Source: Eggerthellaceae bacterium (GTDB taxonomy: Bacteria > Actinomycetota > Coriobacteriia > Coriobacteriales > Eggerthellaceae). From it: a stretch of DNA of 11,415 nt. The position numbers and the translations under genes are program-made. Shown piece by piece: positions 1 through 5,391 of this stretch. How positions within the stretch are numbered: position 1 is the first letter of the stretch; each line of letters begins with the position of its first letter. The stretch covers positions 1 through 11,415 of the forward strand of contig JAFXIM010000096.1 in assembly GCA_017533165.1 (NCBI GenBank), in the 5' to 3' direction. The notes under the pieces were generated by a model, which made no database searches, had not been told where the DNA came from, and worked only from the letters and a program-made list of their open reading frames with translations.

Positions 1-1
1 C

Positions 2-64
2 TACATAAACAAGCTTCTCACCGCCATCGCATCCGACGCGCCCGGCCATTCCTTCGCAGAGTAA
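2..64 (+). CDS. C-terminal end of an unidentified gene (partial)
   Basis: An open frame enters from the left edge and ends at TAA 62-64, giving about 20 residues that end HSFAE. The stop lies 13 bases before the integrase TTG, a spacing typical of genes in one transcript. A second frame is also open over this short stretch, so the assignment is tentative. Small DNA-binding or excisionase genes often precede integrases, but nothing visible identifies this one. Confidence 0.35.
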   Translation, partial: YINKLLTAIASDAPGHSFAE

Positions 65-65
65 C

Positions 66-72
66 GGGGGAG
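66..72 (+). promoter_or_regulatory. Ribosome binding site that fixes the integrase TTG start
   Basis: GGGGGAG lies 5 bases upstream of TTG 78. No in-frame ATG occurs before codon 53, which lies inside the N-terminal domain, so this site supports initiation at TTG. Confidence 0.65.
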
Positions 73-77
73 CGGCG

Positions 78-1358
78 TTGGCGAGCATAACGACAGACAA
101 ACGAACGGGCGGCTACCTGATTCGAGCCTACGCGGGCACCGACCCCGACACGGGCAAGAGGCGCACCGCCTCGAAGACGCTGCCGCCCGACGCCACGCCG
201 GAGGAGATCGCCGCGGCGTGCGAGCTCGTGGACATGAAGGCGGGCAAGTCCCGCGCGATCGGCCGCGCCTACACGATCGGCGGCTTAGTAGCGTACTACC
301 TCGATTGCTGCGAGGTCGACGGCAAGTCGCCCACCACGCTCGCCTCCTACAAGTCCAACGCGAAGTGCTACGTGTACCCGCACATAGGCGACGTGCCCTT
401 CGACAAGGCGGAGCCCTCAGTGTTCGCCAACCTCTACCGAAAGCTCAGGCGCGAGGGCGCCGAGGACGGCGGGGCCCTGTCGGCGTCCACCGTGAAGAAG
501 CTGCACGCGTTCCTGTCGGGCTGCTTCTCCACCCTGTGCGCCGAGAAGGTGGTCGACCGCAACCCCGTGCGCGGCATCAAGCCGCCGAGCGGCGAGGGCA
601 AGGAGGCGATCCCGCTGTCCAAGAGGGACATGGAGGCCTTGGTGACGCATTTGGAGAAGACCCTTGCCGAGCACGGCGGCAGCGCCCCCGGCTTCGAGGA
701 CGAGTGCTTCGCCGCGGCTTGGTGGACGTGCCTGCACACCGGGGTACGCCGCGCCGAGCTGGCGGGCTTCACGCTGCGCGACCTCGACTTGGGGAAAAGC
801 GTCCTGTCGGTGCGCCAGACCATCGTGCAGGTCAAGAGGGACGGAGGCCGCCTCATCTACAAGGACCCGAAGAGCAGGGCGGGCAAGCGCAACATATCCG
901 TCGACGCCAAGACCCGCGACGTGGTCATACGCCACCTCGCCCTGCAGGCGCGCGTGCTCGCCGCCCACGGCGTGACCCAGGGGCAAGACACCCCGCTGTT
1001 CGCGAGGTCGGACGGATCGCCCATCCCGCCCTCGGTGCTCACAGCCAAGTTCGGCAAGCTCTCCCGCGACCTGTCGATGGACGCGGGCGTCCACCTTCAC
1101 ACCCTGCGCCACACGCACGCCACGTACCTCCTGGAGCAGGGCACCAACATCCGCACCGTTCAGGAGCGGCTCGGCCACTCGAAGATCGACGTGACGCTCG
1201 GCATCTACGGCCACGTGCTGCCGGGTCGCGACCAGCAGGCGGCTGATGACTTCGGCGAGGTAAGCGGCGGCGTGGTGAAGAAGATGCACAGCGGCAACGT
1301 CTCCGAAACGGGCATACCCTGCCCCCTAACTGGGCGAATGTGCTACGAGGTCGGCTAG
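78..1358 (+). CDS. int: Tyrosine recombinase / phage integrase
   Basis: A 426-residue site-specific recombinase that should catalyse phage integration into, and excision from, the host chromosome. The N-terminal part (about 1-60) resembles the arm-binding domain of phage integrases. Residues about 65-165 form the core-binding (SAM-like) domain. The catalytic domain (about 175-385) shows the full active-site set: Arg224 in TGVRRAEL, Lys265 in the beta-hairpin, His341 and Arg344 in HTLRHTHATYL, His367 in ERLGHSKI, and the nucleophile Tyr377 in TLGIYGHV. Length and domain order are normal for this family. The TTG start has a GGGGGAG site 5 bases upstream. The gene points the same way as the packaging genes rather than diverging from them. 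About 40 residues after the catalytic domain (KKMHSGN onward) look unstructured. The attachment site is not identified. Confidence 0.95.
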   Translation: MASITTDKRTGGYLIRAYAGTDPDTGKRRTASKTLPPDATPEEIAAACELVDMKAGKSRAIGRAYTIGGLVAYYLDCCEVDGKSPTTLASYKSNAKCYVYPHIGDVPFDKAEPSVFANLYRKLRREGAEDGGALSASTVKKLHAFLSGCFSTLCAEKVVDRNPVRGIKPPSGEGKEAIPLSKRDMEALVTHLEKTLAEHGGSAPGFEDECFAAAWWTCLHTGVRRAELAGFTLRDLDLGKSVLSVRQTIVQVKRDGGRLIYKDPKSRAGKRNISVDAKTRDVVIRHLALQARVLAAHGVTQGQDTPLFARSDGSPIPPSVLTAKFGKLSRDLSMDAGVHLHTLRHTHATYLLEQGTNIRTVQERLGHSKIDVTLGIYGHVLPGRDQQAADDFGEVSGGVVKKMHSGNVSETGIPCPLTGRMCYEVG

Positions 1359-1374
1359 GCCGCTTGAACAAGTA

Positions 1375-1390
1375 ATGCAAGAAAACCGAA
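1375..1390 (+). repeat. Leader repeat, copy 1
   Basis: ATGCAAGAAAACCGAA, in the 51-base gap between the integrase and the YkgJ-like gene. It matches 15 of 16 bases of 3441-3456, and both copies are followed by a GAAACC sequence just before a gene start. CTTG/CAAG half-sites sit nearby at 1363-1372. Confidence 0.5.
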
Positions 1391-1409
1391 TCAGCGAAAC
1401 GAGAAACCG

Positions 1410-1922
1410 ATGAAACCAACGACCAGGCAGGTCTTCGACGCGCTCGGCACGGGCGCCGTCATCCGCGACCTGCGAACCGAGAGGGGGACGTGCGAGGGCT
1501 GCGGGGATTGCTGCAGCAGGTTCCTCCCGCTCCGCCCCCTGGACATGATGTTCCTGGAATCGGAGATCCGGCTGTCAGGCGGGCGCATCGTCCACGAGCG
1601 CGGCCCGTACGACATGAGGTGCCCGTTCCTGGACGAGGAGAACATGTGCGAGGTCTACGGCAACCGCCCCGGGATCTGCGCGGTCTACCGATGCGACCTC
1701 CACGCCAAAGGCGAGATCTCAGCGTGGGAGGCCAGCGTGCGCGGAGCCGTGATGGTCGACGTGTGCAAGCTTGCAGACAACGTGCTCTCCAAGATGGCAT
1801 CGACGGCTGGCGGGGCCGTGAAGGACTCACCGCAGGGATTCAGCAACCGAACTGGCAGCCATGTCGCGGTCCGACGTCAAAGCGTGGAACCGGTCGTCGA
1901 TGCCACCGAGGAGGGTGAGTAG
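1410..1922 (+). CDS. YkgJ-like cysteine-cluster protein
   Basis: A 170-residue protein with the Cys pattern of the YkgJ / zinc- or iron-chelating family (PF03692): Cys28, Cys31, Cys34 and Cys35 in CxxCxxCC, Cys71 in CPFL, Cys80, Cys90 in RPxxC, and Cys95. Members are thought to hold a metal or Fe-S centre, but their biochemical role is unknown. The family signature fills residues 25-100. The remaining 70 residues include a short helical stretch and a polar tail ending EEGE that looks disordered. No clean Shine-Dalgarno precedes ATG 1410; the upstream bases are A-rich (cgagaaaccg). It ends 2 bases before the next gene, so the two are probably co-transcribed. Carriage by a phage is uncommon and suggests an accessory role. 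The family call is fairly secure; the function is not. Confidence 0.8.
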   Translation: MKPTTRQVFDALGTGAVIRDLRTERGTCEGCGDCCSRFLPLRPLDMMFLESEIRLSGGRIVHERGPYDMRCPFLDEENMCEVYGNRPGICAVYRCDLHAKGEISAWEASVRGAVMVDVCKLADNVLSKMASTAGGAVKDSPQGFSNRTGSHVAVRRQSVEPVVDATEEGE

Positions 1923-1924
1923 CC

Positions 1925-2254
1925 ATGGCTAGGAAAGAACCTCCGGCGATCTCGCCCATCATGCAACGGCTCAGGAACGAGCTCGACCGCCGCGGCGTCC
2001 CTTGGCGTGACAAGTCCTGCGAGTTCGCCCAAGAGCACCTGACCCACCATGTCGAGAAGACCTGGTTCAAAGACCGCGACGGCGTTCAGGTGGCCGTCAC
2101 GTGGGGATGGCAGGAACGATGCGGGGAGAGGCAGGGCGTGAGCCTCGGATACCCTGGCAAGCTCGAGTGCTGGTACAAGCCCGACTCGCCGACGGCGCGC
2201 ATCATGACCGTCGAGGAAGTGATCAACTTGTGCCTGGAAGGAGGCTCCTTATGA
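1925..2254 (+). CDS. Hypothetical phage protein (109 aa)
   Basis: I do not recognise a family. The 109-residue product is polar and mixed-charge, with no signal peptide, membrane segment or Cys cluster. Its middle (about 45-90) has alternating aromatic and beta-prone stretches (VQVAVTWGW, LECWYKP), and the end (TVEEVINLCLEG) looks helical, suggesting a small alpha/beta fold. GGAGGGTGAG lies just upstream of ATG 1925. The stop overlaps the next start by 4 bases (ATGA), so the gene is translationally coupled to the DUF6291-like gene. Confidence 0.75.
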   Translation: MARKEPPAISPIMQRLRNELDRRGVPWRDKSCEFAQEHLTHHVEKTWFKDRDGVQVAVTWGWQERCGERQGVSLGYPGKLECWYKPDSPTARIMTVEEVINLCLEGGSL

Positions 2255-2943
2255 GCGAAGAGAAAGAGATCGACTTCCAGGAGGTGTCAAAGATCTCCTT
2301 CTTCCGCAGCTTCTGGGACGCTGCTAAGGATCTTGACGAAGCCGAGAGGCTCAGGTTCTACGACGCGATCGGCGACTACGCCTTCGCGGGCGTCGAACCC
2401 GTATTCGACTCGTCGGCGCTGAGGATCGCGTGGAAGCTCGCAAAGCCGAACATCACGAGCTCCATCCTCGACCAGGCGAGGGGCAAGACCGGGGGCAGGC
2501 CGCCTAAAACCAAGGATAAGGACAAGCCTGAAACTGTTGGCAAAAGCCAAGCGGAAACCCCTAAGAAAACCCCCGTTAAAACCCCTGCCGAAACCGATAA
2601 GGATAAGGATAGGAATAGGAAGAGGGATAGGGATAGGGATACGGAAGAAGGAAAGTTCGTTCCAAGGGAACGAACGAACTTTCCTTCAAGCGCGTCGGCT
2701 GCGACGGCTGCGGCGAAGGCCGCGCCGCCTCCGCGCTGCCCCGAATGCGGCGGCGGGATGCGCTACGACGCGCAGGGCAAGTTCTGGCGCTGCCGTGACG
2801 GATCCTGCAGCGCGACGGTCAAAGGCCCCTCTCCCTTCTGCCCGACCTGCTTCAGGCCCGTGTGGAAGAACGAGCAGACCGGCAAGTTCGAGTGCAGCAA
2901 ATGCCGCACGGCCTTCTCCGCAGAGGAGGTGGGGTGGCGATGA
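2251..2943 (+). CDS. DUF6291-like protein with Lys/Asp/Arg linker and two zinc ribbons
   Basis: A 230-residue protein in three parts. Residues 14-85 match the phage DUF6291 pattern: SFFRSFWDAAKDL, AERLRFYDAIGDYAF, a KP-containing helix, and the typical exit GKTGGRPPK. Residues 86-145 are low-complexity, with KTPx repeats then alternating Asp/Lys/Arg, and read as a flexible charged linker. Residues 163-218 form two Cys4 zinc ribbons: Cys163/166 with Cys181/186, and Cys197/200 with Cys215/218. DUF6291 proteins occur in phage early regions, sometimes near replication genes; their role is not established. The zinc ribbons suggest nucleic-acid binding. ATG 2251 is chosen because AAGGAGG lies 7 bases upstream and it overlaps the previous stop; an upstream extension would run through the previous gene. 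The DNA of the linker is itself repetitive and contains a 16-bp hairpin. A replication or regulatory role is inference. Confidence 0.8.
   Translation: MSEEKEIDFQEVSKISFFRSFWDAAKDLDEAERLRFYDAIGDYAFAGVEPVFDSSALRIAWKLAKPNITSSILDQARGKTGGRPPKTKDKDKPETVGKSQAETPKKTPVKTPAETDKDKDRNRKRDRDRDTEEGKFVPRERTNFPSSASAATAAAKAAPPPRCPECGGGMRYDAQGKFWRCRDGSCSATVKGPSPFCPTCFRPVWKNEQTGKFECSKCRTAFSAEEVGWR
2555..2602 (+). repeat. 12-base tandem repeat (AAACCCC units)
   Basis: Four units start exactly 12 bases apart at 2555, 2567, 2579 and 2591. The first three begin AAACCCC and the fourth is shortened to AAACCG. They lie inside the DUF6291-like gene, where they encode KTPx-like repeats. The even spacing resembles iterons but could simply reflect a low-complexity protein linker. 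Confidence 0.7.
2596..2643 (+). repeat. 6-base tandem repeat (GATARG units)
   Basis: Eight contiguous hexamers, five of them exact GATAAG or GATAGG, read in frame as alternating Asp with Lys or Arg. The hexamer period means gain or loss of units would keep the reading frame. The array overlaps the end of the 12-base array and ends 3 bases before an inverted repeat. Confidence 0.8.
2647..2687. repeat. Perfect 16-bp inverted repeat inside a gene
   Basis: GAAGGAAAGTTCGTTC (2647-2662) is the exact reverse complement of 2672-2687, with a 9-base spacer (CAAGGGAAC). It could form a strong hairpin or cruciform. There is no T-tract after it and the reading frame continues into the zinc ribbons, so it is not an ordinary terminator. 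Confidence 0.9.
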
Positions 2944-3392
2944 GCGTGAGGCGCAAGGCGTCAGCCCCCGACTCCCTCGAGCGGCTCATGGGCAAGCCGA
3001 GCGAGTACAGGCACGGCAGGTGCGCCGTATGCGGATCCGAGTGCGAGCCGACCCCCACGGCGATCCTCCGCGGCATGCCCGACCTCGTCTACCGCAACGG
3101 CATGCCGGCGCGAAACCCCAGGATCGACATGTGCCAGGAGTGCGCTTCCCTGCACGCGGGGGAAAGGCTCCACTTCCGATGGGTCGAGACCGAGTCCACC
3201 CTGAAGGGCAGGCGCCTCAAGGGCATGGGCATGGAGTTCGTCTACGTCGGCGGGCACTGGGAATGGCGAGTCTCCAAGGAGCCCATGCCCATGCAGAACG
3301 CATGGCGCGGGAACGCCAAATGGAGCCGTCTCGGTGATGTAGCAAGCGCACAGCGGGGCGTTACCCGCAAAGACCCCGAAAACGCGGGTTGA
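2940..3392 (+). CDS. Hypothetical protein with two cysteine pairs
   Basis: A 150-residue protein of no family I recognise. Cys28 and Cys31 (CAVCGSEC, plus Cys35) pair with Cys65 and Cys68 (CQEC), a likely four-Cys zinc site spanning about 40 residues, as in treble-clef or HNH-like folds. The RNPRIDMCQECASLHAGE segment resembles the second half of a small zinc-bound nuclease-like or DNA-binding fold, but no catalytic histidines are obvious. Residues 80-115 are beta-prone and aromatic. GGAGGTGGGG precedes ATG 2940, which overlaps the previous stop by 4 bases. The DNA for CAVCG shares 15 bases (GTGCGCCGTATGCGG) with the second finger of the HNH-type gene at 3711-4544, suggesting related finger modules. 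Confidence 0.75.
   Translation: MSVRRKASAPDSLERLMGKPSEYRHGRCAVCGSECEPTPTAILRGMPDLVYRNGMPARNPRIDMCQECASLHAGERLHFRWVETESTLKGRRLKGMGMEFVYVGGHWEWRVSKEPMPMQNAWRGNAKWSRLGDVASAQRGVTRKDPENAG
3155..3164 (+). repeat. CGCGGGGGAA motif, copy 1
   Basis: First of four identical 10-base motifs, all on this strand; here inside the 150-residue Cys-pair gene, coding part of HAGERL. Confidence 0.5.
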
Positions 3393-3440
3393 TCAGGAGA
3401 AACGGCAGGAGCCTGACCAATGCTCTTGCGTGAATACGAT

Positions 3441-3456
3441 ATGCAAGAAAAACGAA
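3441..3456 (+). repeat. Leader repeat, copy 2
   Basis: ATGCAAGAAAAACGAA, in the 74-base gap before the gene at 3467. It differs from 1375-1390 at one base. A CTTG half-site lies 11 bases upstream of it at 3424-3427, echoing the CTTG...CAAG arrangement of copy 1. Confidence 0.5.
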
Positions 3457-3466
3457 AGGGGAAACC

Positions 3467-3721
3467 ATGGCCAAGAACACCCTCACGGACCTCCAGAACC
3501 ACCTCTTCACGGCGCTCGAGCGCCTCAACGACGAGTCCCTCGACAGCGAGGACGTCCAGCGCGAGATCGAGCGAAGCCGCGCCGTCGCGGACATCGGCAA
3601 GGTCGTGATCGCCAACGTCAACACGGAGATGCAGGCGATCAGGCTCCGCGCCGCGCTCGCATCCGGCGGCAAGGGCGCGGTCGCCTTCCCGAAGATGTTG
3701 GGAGACGTCAATGCCGACTAG
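3467..3721 (+). CDS. Small helical phage protein (84 aa)
   Basis: An 84-residue, largely helical protein beginning MAKNTLTDLQNHLFTALERLND. Short proteins with this opening (a helix, an ERLND-type turn, then a DVQREIERSRAVADIGKVVI-like helix) are common in phage early regions just before HNH genes, and have no established function. There are no Cys residues, signal peptide or membrane segment. The charged heptad-like pattern between residues 5 and 60 suggests a helical hairpin or small oligomer. AAAGGGG lies 6 bases before ATG 3467. The gene overlaps the next by 11 bases, so the two are likely coupled. The leader repeat upstream suggests a separate regulatory input here. Confidence 0.75.
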   Translation: MAKNTLTDLQNHLFTALERLNDESLDSEDVQREIERSRAVADIGKVVIANVNTEMQAIRLRAALASGGKGAVAFPKMLGDVNAD

Positions 3722-4544
3722 ACCCGACAGCCTGCCCGCCGCGGCGAGGATGCGCTGGTCGAGCCGTCCCGAGGAGACTGCCTGGATGCTCGAGAACGAC
3801 AAGGGGCGCCCCATCATCGAGGTCATAGACGACTTCGAGCGCGCCTTCGGCGTGCGCCTCAACCGCTACCAGGTCAGCGCATTCCGCTCCAGCCACGGCA
3901 CCCAGTCCAGGAGAAGCCATGGCGGGGGCAAGCCGAGGGTGCCGATCGGCTACGAGCGCGAAACCAAGGGCTACGTGGTCGTGAAGGTCGGCCCCGAGGC
4001 GAACGTGCCGCAGAGCAAGGACAACTGGAAGCTCAAGCACGTGCACGTGTGGGAGCAGCACAACGGTCCCCTGCCGAAAGGCTGGACGGTCCTCTTCGCC
4101 GATCGCAACACGCGCAACTTCGACCCCGACAACCTCGTGGCCATACCGCGCGCCTACATGGGTCAGCTCAACTTCGGCTACGACTGGCACGACCGCGAGA
4201 CCCTGGAGGCGGCGATCGCCTGCGTGAAGCTGAGGAGCGCGATCGTGGACGCCGAGAACAGGCCGAGGCCGTGCGGCGTGTGCGGCAGGGACTTCACACC
4301 CCCTGCGAACCTCAGGTGGTCGAAGGTCAACACCTGCCCCGAGTGCCTTTCCCAGGGCAAGAAGTCGTACGTAATGCACGGACGCGCGGGGGAAGGCGAG
4401 TGCGCCGTATGCGGCAAGACCTTCTCCAAGGACAAGCCGTTCCAGCGAAGGTGCCGGGAGTGCATAGCCGAGGCGCCCAAGCACGGGGTCGACACGCACC
4501 TCAGGAAGAAGCGCGCTGCCCAGGCGAAAGGAGAGCCGGCATGA
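3711..4544 (+). CDS. HNH-type endonuclease-like protein with two Cys4 zinc fingers
   Basis: A 277-residue protein. Residues 25-60 look like a small DNA-binding helical domain (VIDDFERAFGVRLNRYQVSAF). Residues 76-147 match the HNH_3-type core of phage HNH proteins: KHVHVWEQHNGPLPKGW, VLFADRNTRNF and DPDNLVAIPR. The core has His110/His112 and the Asn residues of the NFDPDNL block, but the usual His-His pair before the Asp is replaced by LFAD, so a subfamily with altered catalysis or DNA binding only is possible. Two Cys4 fingers follow: Cys188/191 with Cys209/212, and Cys231/234 with Cys248/251. The tail is Lys/Arg-rich. Such genes can be free-standing mobile nucleases or phage regulators. ATG 3711 has GGGAG upstream, and its stop overlaps the next start (ATGA). 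The HNH-like fold is a firm call; activity is not. Confidence 0.8.
   Translation: MPTRPDSLPAAARMRWSSRPEETAWMLENDKGRPIIEVIDDFERAFGVRLNRYQVSAFRSSHGTQSRRSHGGGKPRVPIGYERETKGYVVVKVGPEANVPQSKDNWKLKHVHVWEQHNGPLPKGWTVLFADRNTRNFDPDNLVAIPRAYMGQLNFGYDWHDRETLEAAIACVKLRSAIVDAENRPRPCGVCGRDFTPPANLRWSKVNTCPECLSQGKKSYVMHGRAGEGECAVCGKTFSKDKPFQRRCRECIAEAPKHGVDTHLRKKRAAQAKGEPA
4385..4394 (+). repeat. CGCGGGGGAA motif, copy 2
   Basis: Second copy, inside the HNH-type gene just before its second zinc finger (coding part of RAGEGE). Confidence 0.5.
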
Positions 4545-4777
4545 CGAACCCGCTGATTTGGAACCGCCTCACGCAGGCGTGGGAGGATTTCGAAGTGCCT
4601 AAAGGATGGAGGCTTGCCACGTTCGAAGAGGACATGTGGAAGCGCGTGAACTGCGCCGGGTGCGGCGAGAAGGTGCGCTTCAAAGACTCCTTCACATCGA
4701 GCGTCCTCCGGGACGAATGCGACCGCGGCTACGCCGTGTGCCGGAAGTGCCACGACTGGGAGAAGGAGGCGAAATGA
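4541..4777 (+). CDS. Small zinc-finger-like protein (78 aa)
   Basis: A 78-residue protein with an aromatic N-terminal half (MTNPLIWNRLTQAWEDFEVP) and a C-terminal Cys4 site: Cys38/41 in CAGCGEK and Cys67/70 in CRKC, with a loop of about 25 residues. It resembles a small nucleic-acid- or protein-binding ribbon; no catalytic residues are visible. AAAGGAG lies 8 bases upstream of ATG 4541, and both ends overlap neighbouring genes by 4 bases (ATGA). It is the first of four consecutive small Cys-rich genes. I do not recognise a named family. Confidence 0.75.
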   Translation: MTNPLIWNRLTQAWEDFEVPKGWRLATFEEDMWKRVNCAGCGEKVRFKDSFTSSVLRDECDRGYAVCRKCHDWEKEAK

Positions 4778-4956
4778 GCGAGAGGATCGTGGAGATCGTA
4801 GAACGTCCTTACCTCATGGACGGCATGAAGGTGTACAGCTACGGTAAGCAGCGCGAGCCGATCATCCGAGGATCCGAGTGCGCGTTGTTCGATAGGTGCC
4901 CGATCCGCAAGGGTGACGGCACCTGCTACTGCTGGCAGGCAAGGGGCAAGGCATGA
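4774..4956 (+). CDS. Small cysteine-containing protein (60 aa)
   Basis: A 60-residue protein. A beta-prone N-terminal stretch (RIVEIVERPYL) leads to four Cys in its C-terminal half: Cys36, Cys42, Cys51 and Cys53 (CALFDRCPIRKGDGTCYCW). The spacing does not match a standard zinc ribbon; it could be a small metal site or a disulphide knot, though no signal peptide supports export. GAAGGAGG is just upstream of ATG 4774. It is fused by ATGA overlaps to the genes on both sides, which supports it being a real gene despite its length. Confidence 0.7.
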   Translation: MSERIVEIVERPYLMDGMKVYSYGKQREPIIRGSECALFDRCPIRKGDGTCYCWQARGKA

Positions 4957-5201
4957 GCATCGAAATTGATTATGACGTCAGCGTTTCGTGCGACGAATGC
5001 GGAGCGAGCATAGACGAGTACGAAGCGAAGGTCCTGTGCTCCAAATGCGCTTCAGCCATCGACCCCTGCCTTTGCGCAGATACCTGCACCCCGACCCTTT
5101 TCAAAGGCGTGTACACGTGCTTGAAAACCAAGCGCGATTTCAGGTGGGACGGAGACTTGCCCGAGTTCTGCCCACGATGCGGAAACCGAATACGGAGGTG
5201 A
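4953..5201 (+). CDS. Ten-cysteine small protein (82 aa)
   Basis: An 82-residue protein with ten Cys: Cys13/16 (CDEC), Cys29/32 (CSKC), Cys39, Cys41, Cys45, Cys56, and Cys73/76 (CPRCGNRI). The first two pairs form a likely zinc ribbon. The final CPRCG near the C-terminus resembles the closing knuckle of a rubredoxin-like ribbon. The centre (CLCADTC) could bind a second ion. It is acidic and lacks a signal peptide, so it is probably cytoplasmic. AAGGGG precedes ATG 4953 in an ATGA overlap with the previous stop. No named family is recognised. Third-position GC drops from here to about 5700 compared with the genes on the left. Confidence 0.7.
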   Translation: MSIEIDYDVSVSCDECGASIDEYEAKVLCSKCASAIDPCLCADTCTPTLFKGVYTCLKTKRDFRWDGDLPEFCPRCGNRIRR

Positions 5202-5205
5202 GCAA

Positions 5206-5391
5206 GTGAGCGTCTACGTGTTAATCGTTGAGGACGGCAAGGATCCCATCCTCGCGCCTTTGGTTTGCTGCCATGAGTGCAGGTTCAAAGGCAAGCGTTC
5301 CGATGGCTCGGGTCTTACCTGCAGCAAGAAGCCTATCAGCCGCCAAAACGTCGAGCGGGGAGATTTCTGCTCGGAAGGAGAGAAGAAGTGA
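5206..5391 (+). CDS. Small cysteine-rich protein (61 aa)
   Basis: A 61-residue protein starting at GTG 5206 after a strong GGAGGTGAG site. The N-terminal strand MSVYVLIVED leads to five Cys: Cys21, Cys22 and Cys25 in CCHEC, Cys39, and Cys55 (GDFCSEGEKK). The layout CxxC...C...F-C recalls short phage zinc-binding proteins in which a four-Cys site is followed by GDFCS. No named function can be given. It follows the previous gene by 4 bases and overlaps the DUF4406 gene by 4 (GTGA). Confidence 0.72.
   Translation: MSVYVLIVEDGKDPILAPLVCCHECRFKGKRSDGSGLTCSKKPISRQNVERGDFCSEGEKK

Noticed and set aside
218..1246. 342-codon frame within the integrase gene on the + strand
   Set aside because: Arginine/proline-rich shadow frame; the integrase frame has the complete active site.
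2603..2643. Telomere-like GGGATA run as a G-quadruplex
   Set aside because: Only three GGG tracts occur on the strand, one short of a standard intramolecular quadruplex.
2537..3337. 266-codon + strand frame across two genes
   Set aside because: Arg/Pro/Ala-rich shadow; the zinc-ribbon and Cys-pair frames with ATGA coupling are better supported.
3708..4499. 263-codon open frame on the - strand opposite the HNH-type gene
   Set aside because: Low-complexity antisense composition with no motif; the + strand gene has HNH and Cys motifs and coupling overlaps.
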